Source: a virus
Length of the DNA stretch: 26,296 nucleotides
IMG/VR virus record: IMGVR_UViG_3300049216_000644
Span: 1-26,296 of that record
Direction: 5' to 3' (one strand)
Part shown: in pieces, positions 13,416 to 21,060 of the stretch
Position numbering within the stretch: position 1 is the stretch's first letter
How the letters are laid out: each line of letters starts with the position of its first letter
The notes under the pieces: model-generated
Seen by the model: only the letters and a program-made list of their open reading frames with translations
What the model was told of the DNA's origin: nothing
The model's database searches: none
Position numbers and translations under genes: made by a program

Positions 13416-14719
13416 TGTCCGACACCGACCTCCAGATCACCTTCGGCGCGGACGCCAGCGGCGCGGTGCAGGGCGTCAATCAGGTCAAGTCGGCGCTGGG
13501 CGATTTCGCGCCGAAGATGGACGCCGTCGGCAAGTCGGTCGGCCAGCTCGGCGAGGGGCTGAAGAGCGGCTTTTCCGGGTTCGGCGCCTTGGCCGCCGGA
13601 TTGCGGGCGGCGGGAGAAGCCGGCGCCGACGGGTTCGCTGGTCTGGCGCAGGCGGGTGAAGGTGTGGCGGACGTGGCCCGCCTCATCACCGAAGCGGCGC
13701 TGGCGGCCGCCAGCGCGATCGCGGAATGGGCGGCGCAAACAGCTGGGCTCAGCGTGGCAAGCGCGGATGCGAAGAAAAGCGCGACGATCCTCGACCCTTC
13801 GGGGGGTCTGGCGGACAACGCCGGGGGCGGCCAGAAAGTCAGCGAGGACGACGACAAGGTCGCCGACGCCGCCGCCAAGACCCAGATGGCCCAGGTCGAG
13901 GCCGCCGAAGACGCCGACAAGCAGATCGTTGCCTCGCACCACAAGGCGATGGCTGAGACCGTGGCGGCGACCAACGACGCCTCCAGCCGGATCGAGTCCA
14001 GTTTCCGGTCGTGGATCGATCAGCTGGTCCCGTCCTTCAGCCGGGGCCTGATGCAGATGGCCGAGGGCACAAAGAGCTTCGCCGAGGTCATGCGGTCGAT
14101 GGGGCAGATCATCGTCAACGACCTGGTCAAGTTCGTCGACCAGATCGTCGAACGTTGGCTGATGGGCGAGGTGCAGAAGCTGACCGCCAGCAAGGCGGGC
14201 GCGGCGGCGACCGTGGCGGCGCAGCAGGCCGGGGCGGCGCAGAGCGTGCGGATCAACGCCGAGGCCAATCTGAAGCATATCGCCAGCGACGCGGCTGCCG
14301 CGGCCGGCGCGGCCTACAGGGCGATGGCCGGCATACCGCCCGCGCCGCTGTGGGGCGTCATCGCCGCCGGGACAGCCTATGCGGGGGTGATGGCGTTCGA
14401 GGGACTGGCCAGCGCCGCGCAGGGCTTCGATGTGCCGGTGGGAGTCAATCCGCTCACCCGCTTGCACGCGCAGGAGATGGTGCTGCCGGCGAGGCTGGCC
14501 AATCCCATGCGCGACATGCTGGCCAGCCGCGAACCCTGGGGCGGCGGCGGCGGCCATTCGTTCAGCTTCGGCGACACAGTGATCCAGGGCGGGCCGAACA
14601 TGGGGCGCGGAGAGCTGGAGCAGGTGCTCAGCCGGCATCGCGACGTGCTGATGGACCAGATCCACGGCGCGGTGCGGGGCGGCTGGACCTCCACCGCGGC
14701 CAGTCCGTTCCGCGGTTAG
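13415..14719 (+). CDS. Tail tape measure protein (short type)
   Basis: A 434-residue protein that sets tail length and is ejected with DNA. It begins DLQITFGADASGAVQGVNQV, a common tape-measure start, followed by Ala/Gly-rich helices. The C-terminal half contains a membrane-type or hydrophobic stretch (APLWGVIAAGTAYAGVMAFE, about 310-330) and the conserved ending with VPVGVNPLTRLHAQEMVLPA. By the usual rule of about 0.15 nm per residue the tail would be roughly 60-65 nm, shorter than lambda's. ATG 13415 is preferred to GTG 13412 because AAGGAGG at 13403-13409 is 5 bases away. The length is between GTA-type and typical siphophage tape measures. Confidence 0.85.
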   Translation: MSDTDLQITFGADASGAVQGVNQVKSALGDFAPKMDAVGKSVGQLGEGLKSGFSGFGALAAGLRAAGEAGADGFAGLAQAGEGVADVARLITEAALAAASAIAEWAAQTAGLSVASADAKKSATILDPSGGLADNAGGGQKVSEDDDKVADAAAKTQMAQVEAAEDADKQIVASHHKAMAETVAATNDASSRIESSFRSWIDQLVPSFSRGLMQMAEGTKSFAEVMRSMGQIIVNDLVKFVDQIVERWLMGEVQKLTASKAGAAATVAAQQAGAAQSVRINAEANLKHIASDAAAAAGAAYRAMAGIPPAPLWGVIAAGTAYAGVMAFEGLASAAQGFDVPVGVNPLTRLHAQEMVLPARLANPMRDMLASREPWGGGGGHSFSFGDTVIQGGPNMGRGELEQVLSRHRDVLMDQIHGAVRGGWTSTAASPFRG

Positions 14720-14824
14720 GGCGCCGGCGACGCCGGTGGGCCGGCGTTCTCGGCCAGCCAGCCGGGCACGCCCGCTCTTTGAAGCGCCATCCAGGCGCGC
14801 TTGCGAACTCCAGAGGGGCGAAGC

Positions 14825-15490
14825 GTGTCCATCACACCCTATGTTCCGCCTTCGTTTCTTTCCGCCCTGCCGAGCGGCATCTGGTCGGGGGTGCAAGGCC
14901 TGCCGGTGCTGCCGTTCCTGCCGGGCCAGGCGGTGTCGGTGAGCAAGGCGCCCAAATGGTCGACGGAGGTGATCCGCACGGCGTCGGGCCGGGAGCGACG
15001 GACGGCCTATTGGCCCTCACCGCTGTGGCAGTTCGAGCTGCAGTACGAGGTGGTGCGCCACCGGCCGAGCGCCGATGAGCTTGGGGTGCTGTGGGAGTTC
15101 TTCAACGCGATGGCCGGCCAGTTCGGGCCCTGGCTGTTCGTCGATCCGACAGACTGTCAGATCGCCTCGGCGAGCCCTTGGCAGTTCGCCACCGGCGATG
15201 GCGCCACCACCGCGTTCCAGCTCACCCGGCCGTTGGGCAGCTTCGTCGAGCCGGTCTACGGCGTCTATGCGCCGACCCTGCTCGACAACGGCGCGGCGGC
15301 GGGCGCGCACAGCTTCAGTTCCAACGGCGTCGTCACCTTCGCCTCGGCGCCGGCGATCGGCCATGCGCTCGCCTGGTACGGCTACTTCTACTTCGGCTGC
15401 CGCTTCACGCAGGACGACCTGACCTTCGCCCAGATCGTCAGCCAGCTGTGGAGCGGGAAGGCCCTGAAATTCACCTCGCTGCGGCCCTAA
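14825..15490 (+). CDS. DUF2460-like distal tail protein
   Basis: A 221-residue tail protein equivalent in position to GTA gp12 (distal tail, baseplate hub entry). The start region (SITPYVPPSFLSALPSGIWS) leads to a middle with WSTEVIRTASGRERRTAYWP, FELQYEVVRHRPSADELG and EFFNAMAGQFGPWLFVDPTD, the classic DUF2460 signature. A strand domain follows with ATTAFQLTRPLGSFVEPVYG and a C-terminal CRFTQDDLTFAQIVSQLWSG. GTG 14825 is chosen because an AGAGGGG site lies about 7 bases upstream; a TTG at 14801 is less likely. It is separated from the tape measure by about 105 bp without a gene. Confidence 0.88.
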   Translation: MSITPYVPPSFLSALPSGIWSGVQGLPVLPFLPGQAVSVSKAPKWSTEVIRTASGRERRTAYWPSPLWQFELQYEVVRHRPSADELGVLWEFFNAMAGQFGPWLFVDPTDCQIASASPWQFATGDGATTAFQLTRPLGSFVEPVYGVYAPTLLDNGAAAGAHSFSSNGVVTFASAPAIGHALAWYGYFYFGCRFTQDDLTFAQIVSQLWSGKALKFTSLRP

Positions 15491-15497
15491 AGGGGCC

Positions 15498-15583
15498 GTC
15501 ATCCCGGAAGCCGCGCAAGCGGCTGTCCGGGACCTCGCTGACGCCAAGTCCTGAACGAGATCCCGGCTCGAGGCCGGGATGAC
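15498..15583. repeat. Nested palindromic repeat (GTCATCCCGG type)
   Basis: GTCATCCCGG (15498-15507) pairs with CCGGGATGAC (15574-15583). Inside are two further hairpins: AGCCGC/GCGGCT at 15510-15525, and TCCCGGC/GCCGGGA at 15561-15579. This is a common alphaproteobacterial intergenic repeat. It fills the gap before the DUF2163 gene, and the G-run just after it is the only ribosome-site-like sequence for that gene. Confidence 0.75.
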
Positions 15584-15594
15584 GGGGGTTGTAG

Positions 15595-16485
15595 ATGAAG
15601 ACGCCGATCGACAACGGGACGCCCGGGGCGACCCTCGCGCTGCTGAACGGCGGCCAGGATTTCCAGATGGCCGACCTGTGGGCGATCACGCTCAATGGCG
15701 GGACGGTGATCCGCTGGCACGGCGCCGGGGTCAGCGCGCCGCTGAACTTCGCCGGCCACACCTATCTCGCGGGACCTGGGCTCGACCGGGGCAAGATCAG
15801 CACCAAGCTGGGGCTGGAGGTGGCCACCCTGGACGTGAAGGTCTCGGCCGGCGCCGGCGACCTGATCAACGGCGCGCCGCTGATCCCGTTCGCGCAGGGC
15901 CGCGGGTTCGACGGGGCGACGGTGGTGCTCTACCGCGCGTTCCTGCCGTCGTGGGCGCCGCCCTACGCCGTCACCGGGGCGGTGATCGCCTTCTCGGGAC
16001 GGGTGACGCAGCTGAAGAGCCTCGCCCGGTCCGGTTTCACCCTCACGGTTTCGGCCTGGACGGTGCTGCTCAACGTCAGCATGGGCCCGGACGTGTTCCA
16101 GGCCGGGTGCCTCAACACCCACTACGACGCCGACTGCGGCCTCTCGCCCACCAACGTCTCGGGGACCGTGACCAACACGTCGGCCCCGTCCACGGTGGGT
16201 TTCACCAGCAACCTCACCAATCCCGACCACTATTTCGACAAGGGCACGGTGACCTTCACCTCCGGGGCGAACGCGGGGATTTCGCGGGCGGTGCAGGGCT
16301 CGACCCACGCCAACGGCGCGTTCGGCTTCGCGTTCGGCTTCCCGGAGGCGCCGGCGGTGGGCGATGCGTTCAACGCGGTGCGCGGCTGCCTGCTGACCAT
16401 GGCCGACTGCACGGCGCAGGGGAATTTGATCCGCTTCCGCGGCCAGCCGTTCACGCCGCCGGCGATTTCGGGGGCGGGGGTATGA
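15595..16485 (+). CDS. DUF2163 tail protein (GTA gp13-like)
   Basis: A 296-residue baseplate hub protein. The N-terminal part includes MADLWAITLNGGTVIRWHGA and DRGKISTKLGLEVATLDVKV, and the middle includes LYRAFLPSWAPPYAVTGAVI with FSGRVTQLKSLARSGFTLTV, all typical of DUF2163. The C-terminus carries the Cys-rich BR0599-like end with VFQAGCLNTHYDADCG and CLLTMADCTAQGNLIRFRGQ. These Cys may bind an iron-sulphur cluster as in related tail hubs. The ATG lies just after a palindromic repeat, and the stop overlaps the next start (ATGA). Confidence 0.9.
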   Translation: MKTPIDNGTPGATLALLNGGQDFQMADLWAITLNGGTVIRWHGAGVSAPLNFAGHTYLAGPGLDRGKISTKLGLEVATLDVKVSAGAGDLINGAPLIPFAQGRGFDGATVVLYRAFLPSWAPPYAVTGAVIAFSGRVTQLKSLARSGFTLTVSAWTVLLNVSMGPDVFQAGCLNTHYDADCGLSPTNVSGTVTNTSAPSTVGFTSNLTNPDHYFDKGTVTFTSGANAGISRAVQGSTHANGAFGFAFGFPEAPAVGDAFNAVRGCLLTMADCTAQGNLIRFRGQPFTPPAISGAGV

Positions 16486-17087
16486 AGGCGTTTTCTGTCC
16501 ACGAACCTCACGAAAGACACGAACAAGAGGGTGCGGCGCCACGTCCCGGCGCGCAGCGCCCTTCAGATGTCGCGGCTTCGCCGCAAGAAGCTCCGGCCAG
16601 CACCGAACCCGTTCGCGAGGTTCGTGAGGTTCGTGGACCATCTTCCTTGGCGGAGGCGCAAGGCCGCGCCGCCGTGGTCGCCGAGGCGCGGACCTGGCTG
16701 CGGACGCCCTGGGCGCACCGGCAGAAGGTCAAGGGCGTCGGCGTGGACTGCGCCCAGTTCCCGCTGGCGGTCTACCAGGCGTGCGGCCTGGTGGAGGCGT
16801 TCGACACCGGCGACTATCCGCGCGACTGGCACATCCACCGCGACCAGGAGCGGTTCGCGCCGATCGTCGAGCGGTTCGCGCGGGAGATCACGCACGCCGA
16901 GGTGAAGCCGGGGGATCTGGTGCTGTGCAAGATCGGCCGGGTGTTCAGCCACGGGGTGATCGTGCTGGACTGGCCGCTGGGCGTCCATGCCGCCGTCAAC
17001 GAGCGGATGGTGACGCTGTGCGATCTGAGCCAGGATGTGGGCCTGATCGGCGGACCCAGACGCTATTTTACGCTGCGGAACTGGTGA
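16482..17087 (+). CDS. NlpC/P60 tail peptidase with repeat-encoded N-terminus
   Basis: A 201-residue cysteine peptidase that probably cuts peptidoglycan cross-links during DNA entry (GTA gp14 equivalent). The enzyme domain runs from about residue 56. Cys90 lies in KGVGVDCAQF, His157 in VFSHGVIV, and His169 in GVHAAVNE is the third polar residue. The first 55 residues are unusual. They are encoded by a palindromic element (16497-16638) and read VHEPHERHE at one arm and VREVREVRG at the other. ATG 16482 overlaps the upstream stop. If the extension is not translated, TTG 16647 or GTG 16674 could be the real start, but neither has a convincing ribosome site. Related proteins are about 150 residues. 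Confidence 0.85.
   Translation: MKAFSVHEPHERHEQEGAAPRPGAQRPSDVAASPQEAPASTEPVREVREVRGPSSLAEAQGRAAVVAEARTWLRTPWAHRQKVKGVGVDCAQFPLAVYQACGLVEAFDTGDYPRDWHIHRDQERFAPIVERFAREITHAEVKPGDLVLCKIGRVFSHGVIVLDWPLGVHAAVNERMVTLCDLSQDVGLIGGPRRYFTLRNW
16497..16638. repeat. Palindromic element inside the NlpC/P60 frame
   Basis: GTCCACGAACCTCACGAA (16497-16514) is perfectly inverted at 16621-16638 (18 of 18). Pairing continues imperfectly inward, and the core holds a GCGGCTTCGCCGC-type hairpin near 16571-16583. The reading frame stays open through all 142 bp. Confidence 0.85.
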
Positions 17088-17146
17088 GGGGGGCGAACGG
17101 CGCAAAAGCCTTGGCGCCGCCGTAAAGCCGTAGCGATGTTGCGGCC

Positions 17147-17281
17147 ATGCGTTTCAGGCCGATGCAGTTCTTGCGGTGCCTCCTGTCCGGACATCAGTTC
17201 CGCCGTTCGCGGCCGGGGTTCGTCCGGTGCAACAACTGTGGATTCCGTAAGCGGTACGCGCCGGGCGACCTTCAGGCCTGA
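17147..17281 (+). CDS. Possible 44-residue zinc-knuckle-like protein
   Basis: A small ORF in the 295-bp gap between the peptidase and the tail-tip gene: MRFRPMQFLRCLLSGHQF, then RSRPGFVRCNNCGFRKRYAP. The pattern C-x4-H followed by C-x2-C is a plausible small zinc site (Cys11, His16, Cys33, Cys36). It is very basic, which suits nucleic-acid binding. No clear ribosome site is visible, so expression is uncertain. The gene is embedded in the late operon in the same direction. The rest of this gap shows no feature. Confidence 0.4.
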   Translation: MRFRPMQFLRCLLSGHQFRRSRPGFVRCNNCGFRKRYAPGDLQA

Positions 17282-17382
17282 GCTAGCCGCCCCAAGCCCG
17301 CCCCACCACGCCATCGTCCCCCTCGCCGTTTCGGCGGCGAGGCGAGGGCCGCGGACGGCGCCCCAAACCCAGCGAGGTTCCC

Positions 17383-20300
17383 ATGGCCGGCAGGTCCGCC
17401 GCGGCGGTGATCACCCGCTATGCCGGGTTGCAGGTGCAGACCTCGGCGCTGGGCGTCAACATCCCGGTGGGGTGGGGCACGTTCCGCTGCAAGTGCAACC
17501 TGGTGGACTATCTCGACTTCAAGTCGGTGGCGCAGAAGGCGGCGGCGTCGGGGAAGGGCGGCTCGACCGTCACCGGCTATTCCTATTCGGCGAGCGTGAT
17601 CCTGGCGGTGTGCGAAGGGCCGATCGACGGGATCTCGATCATCTATGTGAACGGCAAGGTGCTGACCGACGGGACGACCACCGCCCTGACGCAGGCGGGC
17701 CTTTCCTTGAGCACCGGCGCCGTGGGCCAGTCGCCGTGGCCGTACCTCACCACCAACCACCCGGACCACGCGATCGGCTACTCGGGCCTCGCCATCTGCC
17801 ACGCCGCCAACTATCCGCTGGACAGCGGGGCGACGACGCCGAACCACAGTTTCGAGGTCCAGCGCCTGACCTCGTTCGGGGTGAGCGGGACCAAGGACGC
17901 CGACCCCTCGCGGGTGGTGGCGGATTTCTTCGGCAACGGCCGCTACGGCGTGCCGGGCTGGGCGGCGGGGTTGCTGGATACGGCCAGCCTGACCACGGCG
18001 GCGGGGTCCTACCAGGCCTATTGCCTGGCCGCCGGCCTGCTGGTCTCGCCGGTGATCGACCAGCAGACCAGCGCCAGCGCCTTCCTCACGGAACTCTTCA
18101 AGGCGACCAATTCCACCTGCGTCTGGTCCGAGGGGGTGCTGAAGTTCATCCCCTATGGCGACACGGCGCTGAGCGGGAACGGCAAGACCTACACGCCCAA
18201 CCTCACGCCGGTCTACGCCCTGGACGACGACGCCTTCGTCCCCGGCGAGGACGGCAAGGCGCCGGTGCAGGCCGACATCCAGGACCAGTCCGACGCCTGG
18301 AACGTGGTCCAGCTGGAGTATCTCGACCGGACCAACCAGTACAACATGGGCATCGCGCTGGCCTCCGACGCGGCGAACGTCGCCCAATACGGCATGCGGC
18401 GGAAGGACCCGGACACGGTCCACTGCATCTGCGATCCGGCGGTGGCGGCGATCTCGGCCCAGCTCTACCTGCAGCGCACGCTCTACGTCCGCGCCCAGTA
18501 CAGGTTCACCCTCGGCTGGATGTACGCCCTGCTGGAGCCCGGCGACATCGTCGAGATCACCGACGCGGGCCTGGGGCTCTCGGCCTATCCGGTGCGGATC
18601 ATCCAGATCGACGAGGACGAGAAGTACCGGCTCGCCGTCATCGCCGAGGATTTCCCGGTGGGGGTCTCGCACACCCCGCTCTATGCGATGCAGACCGGGC
18701 AGGGGACTCAGGCCAACCACGGCGTCGATCCGGGCGGGGTCGAGGCCAATCTGCTGCTGCGGAGCGCGGATTTCACCAGCACGGCCTGGACGGCGTTCGA
18801 TCTGGCGATCACCGCCGGGGCCGCGGCCAACCCGCTGACCGGCGCGGCCGACGCCCAGAAGCTGACGCCCACCACGGCGGGCGCCGTCCACGACGTGTCC
18901 CAGAGCCTCGCCGCCTTCAGCGGGGCCAACTACACCTTCCAGGTCTATCTGAAGGCGGCCGGATACGCGGGCGCGATCCTCACCCTGGACGACGCCGGCG
19001 GGGCCGATCAGGCCAGCGTCCAGGTCGATCTCTCCGCGGCGGCGATCACCGGCACGGGGACCGGCGGTTCGGGCCGGCTGGTCGATTGCGGGATCAGCAG
19101 CCTCGGCTCCGGCTGGTGTCTCGTGTGGCTGACCGCGCAGATCGCGGCCACGACGATCACGGCCCAGATCAACGTCGCCGACAACAGCGGCGCCGCCAGC
19201 TTCGCCGGCGACGGCGCCAGCGGCCTCTACGCCTTCGGAGCGCAGGTCTATCAGGGCCTCGCCGGCCGGCCCTATGCGTCCACCACCACGGCGGCCGCCG
19301 GGCCGCTGATCTTCAATCCGCCCAGCGTGATCACCCGAGGCGGCCTGGAGACCTGGGCCGCGGTGGCGGGCGGACCGGACTGGGCGGGCGCCTACGTCTG
19401 GGTGAGCCTGGACGGCGGCTCGACCTATGAACAGGTGACGGACGCGGGCGGCTACCTCGCCGCGGGGGCGGCCCGTTTCGGCGCCCTCACGGCGACCTTC
19501 GCCGTGGGGGCCGATCCGGACACCGCCAACACCTGCTCCGTCGATCTCGGCCCGTCGGGCGGCGAACTGACCGCCGCGGCCGACGCGGTGGCCGACGGCG
19601 CGGGCACGCTCTGCCTGGTGGACAACGAGCTGATCAGCTTCTCCGGTGCGACGCTGACCGCCGCGAACCGCTACGACCTGGCCGGCTATATCCGCCGGGG
19701 CGTCGAGGGGACGGCCATCGCCAGCCACAGCGCCGGCGCGCCCTTCGTGCGGCTGGACGGCGCGCCCATCGTGCTGCCCTGGCTGCCCAGTCAGGCGGGG
19801 CTGTCGGCTTTCGTGAAGTTTCAGAGCTTCAACGCCTGGGGCCATGCTCAGAGCCTCGCCGACTGCGTGGCCTATCCGATCACGCCCGCCACCAACCCGG
19901 CGGGAACGAGCCCCAACGGCAACACCGCCTACGGTGGCGAACTGGTGGCCACGGCCAACCAGACCTTCCTCGGCGGGACCGACCCAGCCATGCTCGGGTC
20001 GGTGCTGGACGGGGCCTTCTGGTTCGACAACGCCACGGGCGTCTTCTACCAGCGTCACGGCGGGGCTTGGATCGGCATCAACACACCGGCCGATGGCAGC
20101 ATTCTCTACGCCGGCGCGGCCTCGTCCTGGTCTTACAGCTTCCCGTCCACCGCGCTGCCCTACGCCACCATCTACCTCTGGGGCGGCGGCGGCGGCGGGC
20201 GGGGCGCGGTCTCGCCCCATGCCGGCGGCGGCGGGGGCTTCACCTCGATGCACAGCGCGGTGACGCCCGGCTCGACCACCTGGAGCGGGGCGTGCGGCGG

Positions 20301-20649
20301 CGGCGGCCTGGGCGGCTTCCACCCGCCCGACACCATCTTCAACGCCGGCGGCAACACCACCTGCACCCAGCTCAGCCTCACCGCCTATGGCGGGGCGGCG
20401 GCGGCGGCGGGCTCGGCCGGCAGCGGCGGCGGCTACAGCGGCGGGACCGGCGCCAACGGCTCGGCCGGCGACACGGCGGGCGCGGGCTACGGCGGCGCCT
20501 CGGCGGGAAGCGGCGGCGGCTACAGCGGCTCGTCTGCGTCCGCGCCGAACGGCCCCAGCCCCGGCCTCGGCGGCGGCGGCTGGGCCAGCACCACGTCCTA
20601 TTCCGACGGCGCGAACGGCCTGGTGGTCATCGTCGCCCACAGCAGCTGA
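17383..20649 (+). CDS. Tail tip/host-recognition protein with Gly-rich end
   Basis: A 1088-residue protein occupying the place of GTA gp15/lambda J. Residues about 1-170 include GVNIPVGWGTFRCKCNLVDY and SYSASVILAVCEGPIDGISI, typical of the tail-tip hub. About 225-430 resemble the Phage-tail_3 domain (YGMRRKDPDTVHCICDP, LYLQRTLYVRAQYRF, LEPGDIVEITDAGLG). About 462-625 look like a lectin/CBM-like beta domain (NLLLRSADFTSTAWTAFDLA through YAFGAQVYQGLA). The C-terminal 155 residues contain LWGGGGGG and many GGG runs, as in Gly-rich adhesin tips. It has no GTA-type TIM-barrel peptidase region visible by eye. ATG 17383 is preceded by an AGCGAGG sequence. Receptor binding is inferred. Confidence 0.85.
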   Translation: MAGRSAAAVITRYAGLQVQTSALGVNIPVGWGTFRCKCNLVDYLDFKSVAQKAAASGKGGSTVTGYSYSASVILAVCEGPIDGISIIYVNGKVLTDGTTTALTQAGLSLSTGAVGQSPWPYLTTNHPDHAIGYSGLAICHAANYPLDSGATTPNHSFEVQRLTSFGVSGTKDADPSRVVADFFGNGRYGVPGWAAGLLDTASLTTAAGSYQAYCLAAGLLVSPVIDQQTSASAFLTELFKATNSTCVWSEGVLKFIPYGDTALSGNGKTYTPNLTPVYALDDDAFVPGEDGKAPVQADIQDQSDAWNVVQLEYLDRTNQYNMGIALASDAANVAQYGMRRKDPDTVHCICDPAVAAISAQLYLQRTLYVRAQYRFTLGWMYALLEPGDIVEITDAGLGLSAYPVRIIQIDEDEKYRLAVIAEDFPVGVSHTPLYAMQTGQGTQANHGVDPGGVEANLLLRSADFTSTAWTAFDLAITAGAAANPLTGAADAQKLTPTTAGAVHDVSQSLAAFSGANYTFQVYLKAAGYAGAILTLDDAGGADQASVQVDLSAAAITGTGTGGSGRLVDCGISSLGSGWCLVWLTAQIAATTITAQINVADNSGAASFAGDGASGLYAFGAQVYQGLAGRPYASTTTAAAGPLIFNPPSVITRGGLETWAAVAGGPDWAGAYVWVSLDGGSTYEQVTDAGGYLAAGAARFGALTATFAVGADPDTANTCSVDLGPSGGELTAAADAVADGAGTLCLVDNELISFSGATLTAANRYDLAGYIRRGVEGTAIASHSAGAPFVRLDGAPIVLPWLPSQAGLSAFVKFQSFNAWGHAQSLADCVAYPITPATNPAGTSPNGNTAYGGELVATANQTFLGGTDPAMLGSVLDGAFWFDNATGVFYQRHGGAWIGINTPADGSILYAGAASSWSYSFPSTALPYATIYLWGGGGGGRGAVSPHAGGGGGFTSMHSAVTPGSTTWSGACGGGGLGGFHPPDTIFNAGGNTTCTQLSLTAYGGAAAAAGSAGSGGGYSGGTGANGSAGDTAGAGYGGASAGSGGGYSGSSASAPNGPSPGLGGGGWASTTSYSDGANGLVVIVAHSS

Positions 20650-20674
20650 CCTCACCAACCCATGGGAGTGACCG

Positions 20675-21052
20675 ATGAGACTTCGCAACCGCGGCGCCCG
20701 CGCGCTGCTGGCCGCGGCCGCCCTGTGCCTCGGCTGCGGCCGGGCGCCGGCCCAGACCCTGACTCCGCCGCCGCCGATCCCGGGGGCGGGCGGCTCGCTC
20801 GTGGCCCCGCCGGACCCGAACAACGGCGCCTTCTACGGCGAGACCGCCCTGACCCTGGACACGCCGGCGCCCTATCCCGGGCGCTCGCTGAAGGCGGTCT
20901 GCACCGTCGCCGGCGCCGTGGCCGTGACCTATTTCGACCGCTCCACGGGGACGTGGACCGCCGCCGTGGGAACCCAGACCTGGCCGATCGCCGTCACCGC
21001 CGTGAACAGCGCGGGGACAACGGCGAGCTGCACCTACACGAATCTGAAATGA
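20675..21052 (+). CDS. Small secreted protein of unknown function
   Basis: A 125-residue protein with a clear signal peptide: basic start (MRLRNRGAR), hydrophobic core (ALLAAAALCLG) and an APA-QT cleavage site near residue 27. The LGC segment is not a good lipobox, so a soluble exported protein is more likely. The mature part has a proline-rich lead (TPPPPIP) and a small beta domain with two Cys (VCTVAGAVAVTYFDR, TTASCTYTNL). GGGAG precedes the ATG, and the stop overlaps a possible start of the next gene. A Sec signal argues against a virion tail protein. The family is not recognised. Confidence 0.7.
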   Translation: MRLRNRGARALLAAAALCLGCGRAPAQTLTPPPPIPGAGGSLVAPPDPNNGAFYGETALTLDTPAPYPGRSLKAVCTVAGAVAVTYFDRSTGTWTAAVGTQTWPIAVTAVNSAGTTASCTYTNLK

Positions 21053-21060
21053 GGCCGTCG

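Noticed and set aside
17272-20823. A 1183-residue open frame on the minus strand opposite the tail-tip gene, and similar long minus-strand frames elsewhere
   Set aside because: High-GC codon use opens antisense frames. The predicted proteins are Arg/Gly/Ala/Pro-rich without domains, while the plus-strand frames carry clear phage motifs.
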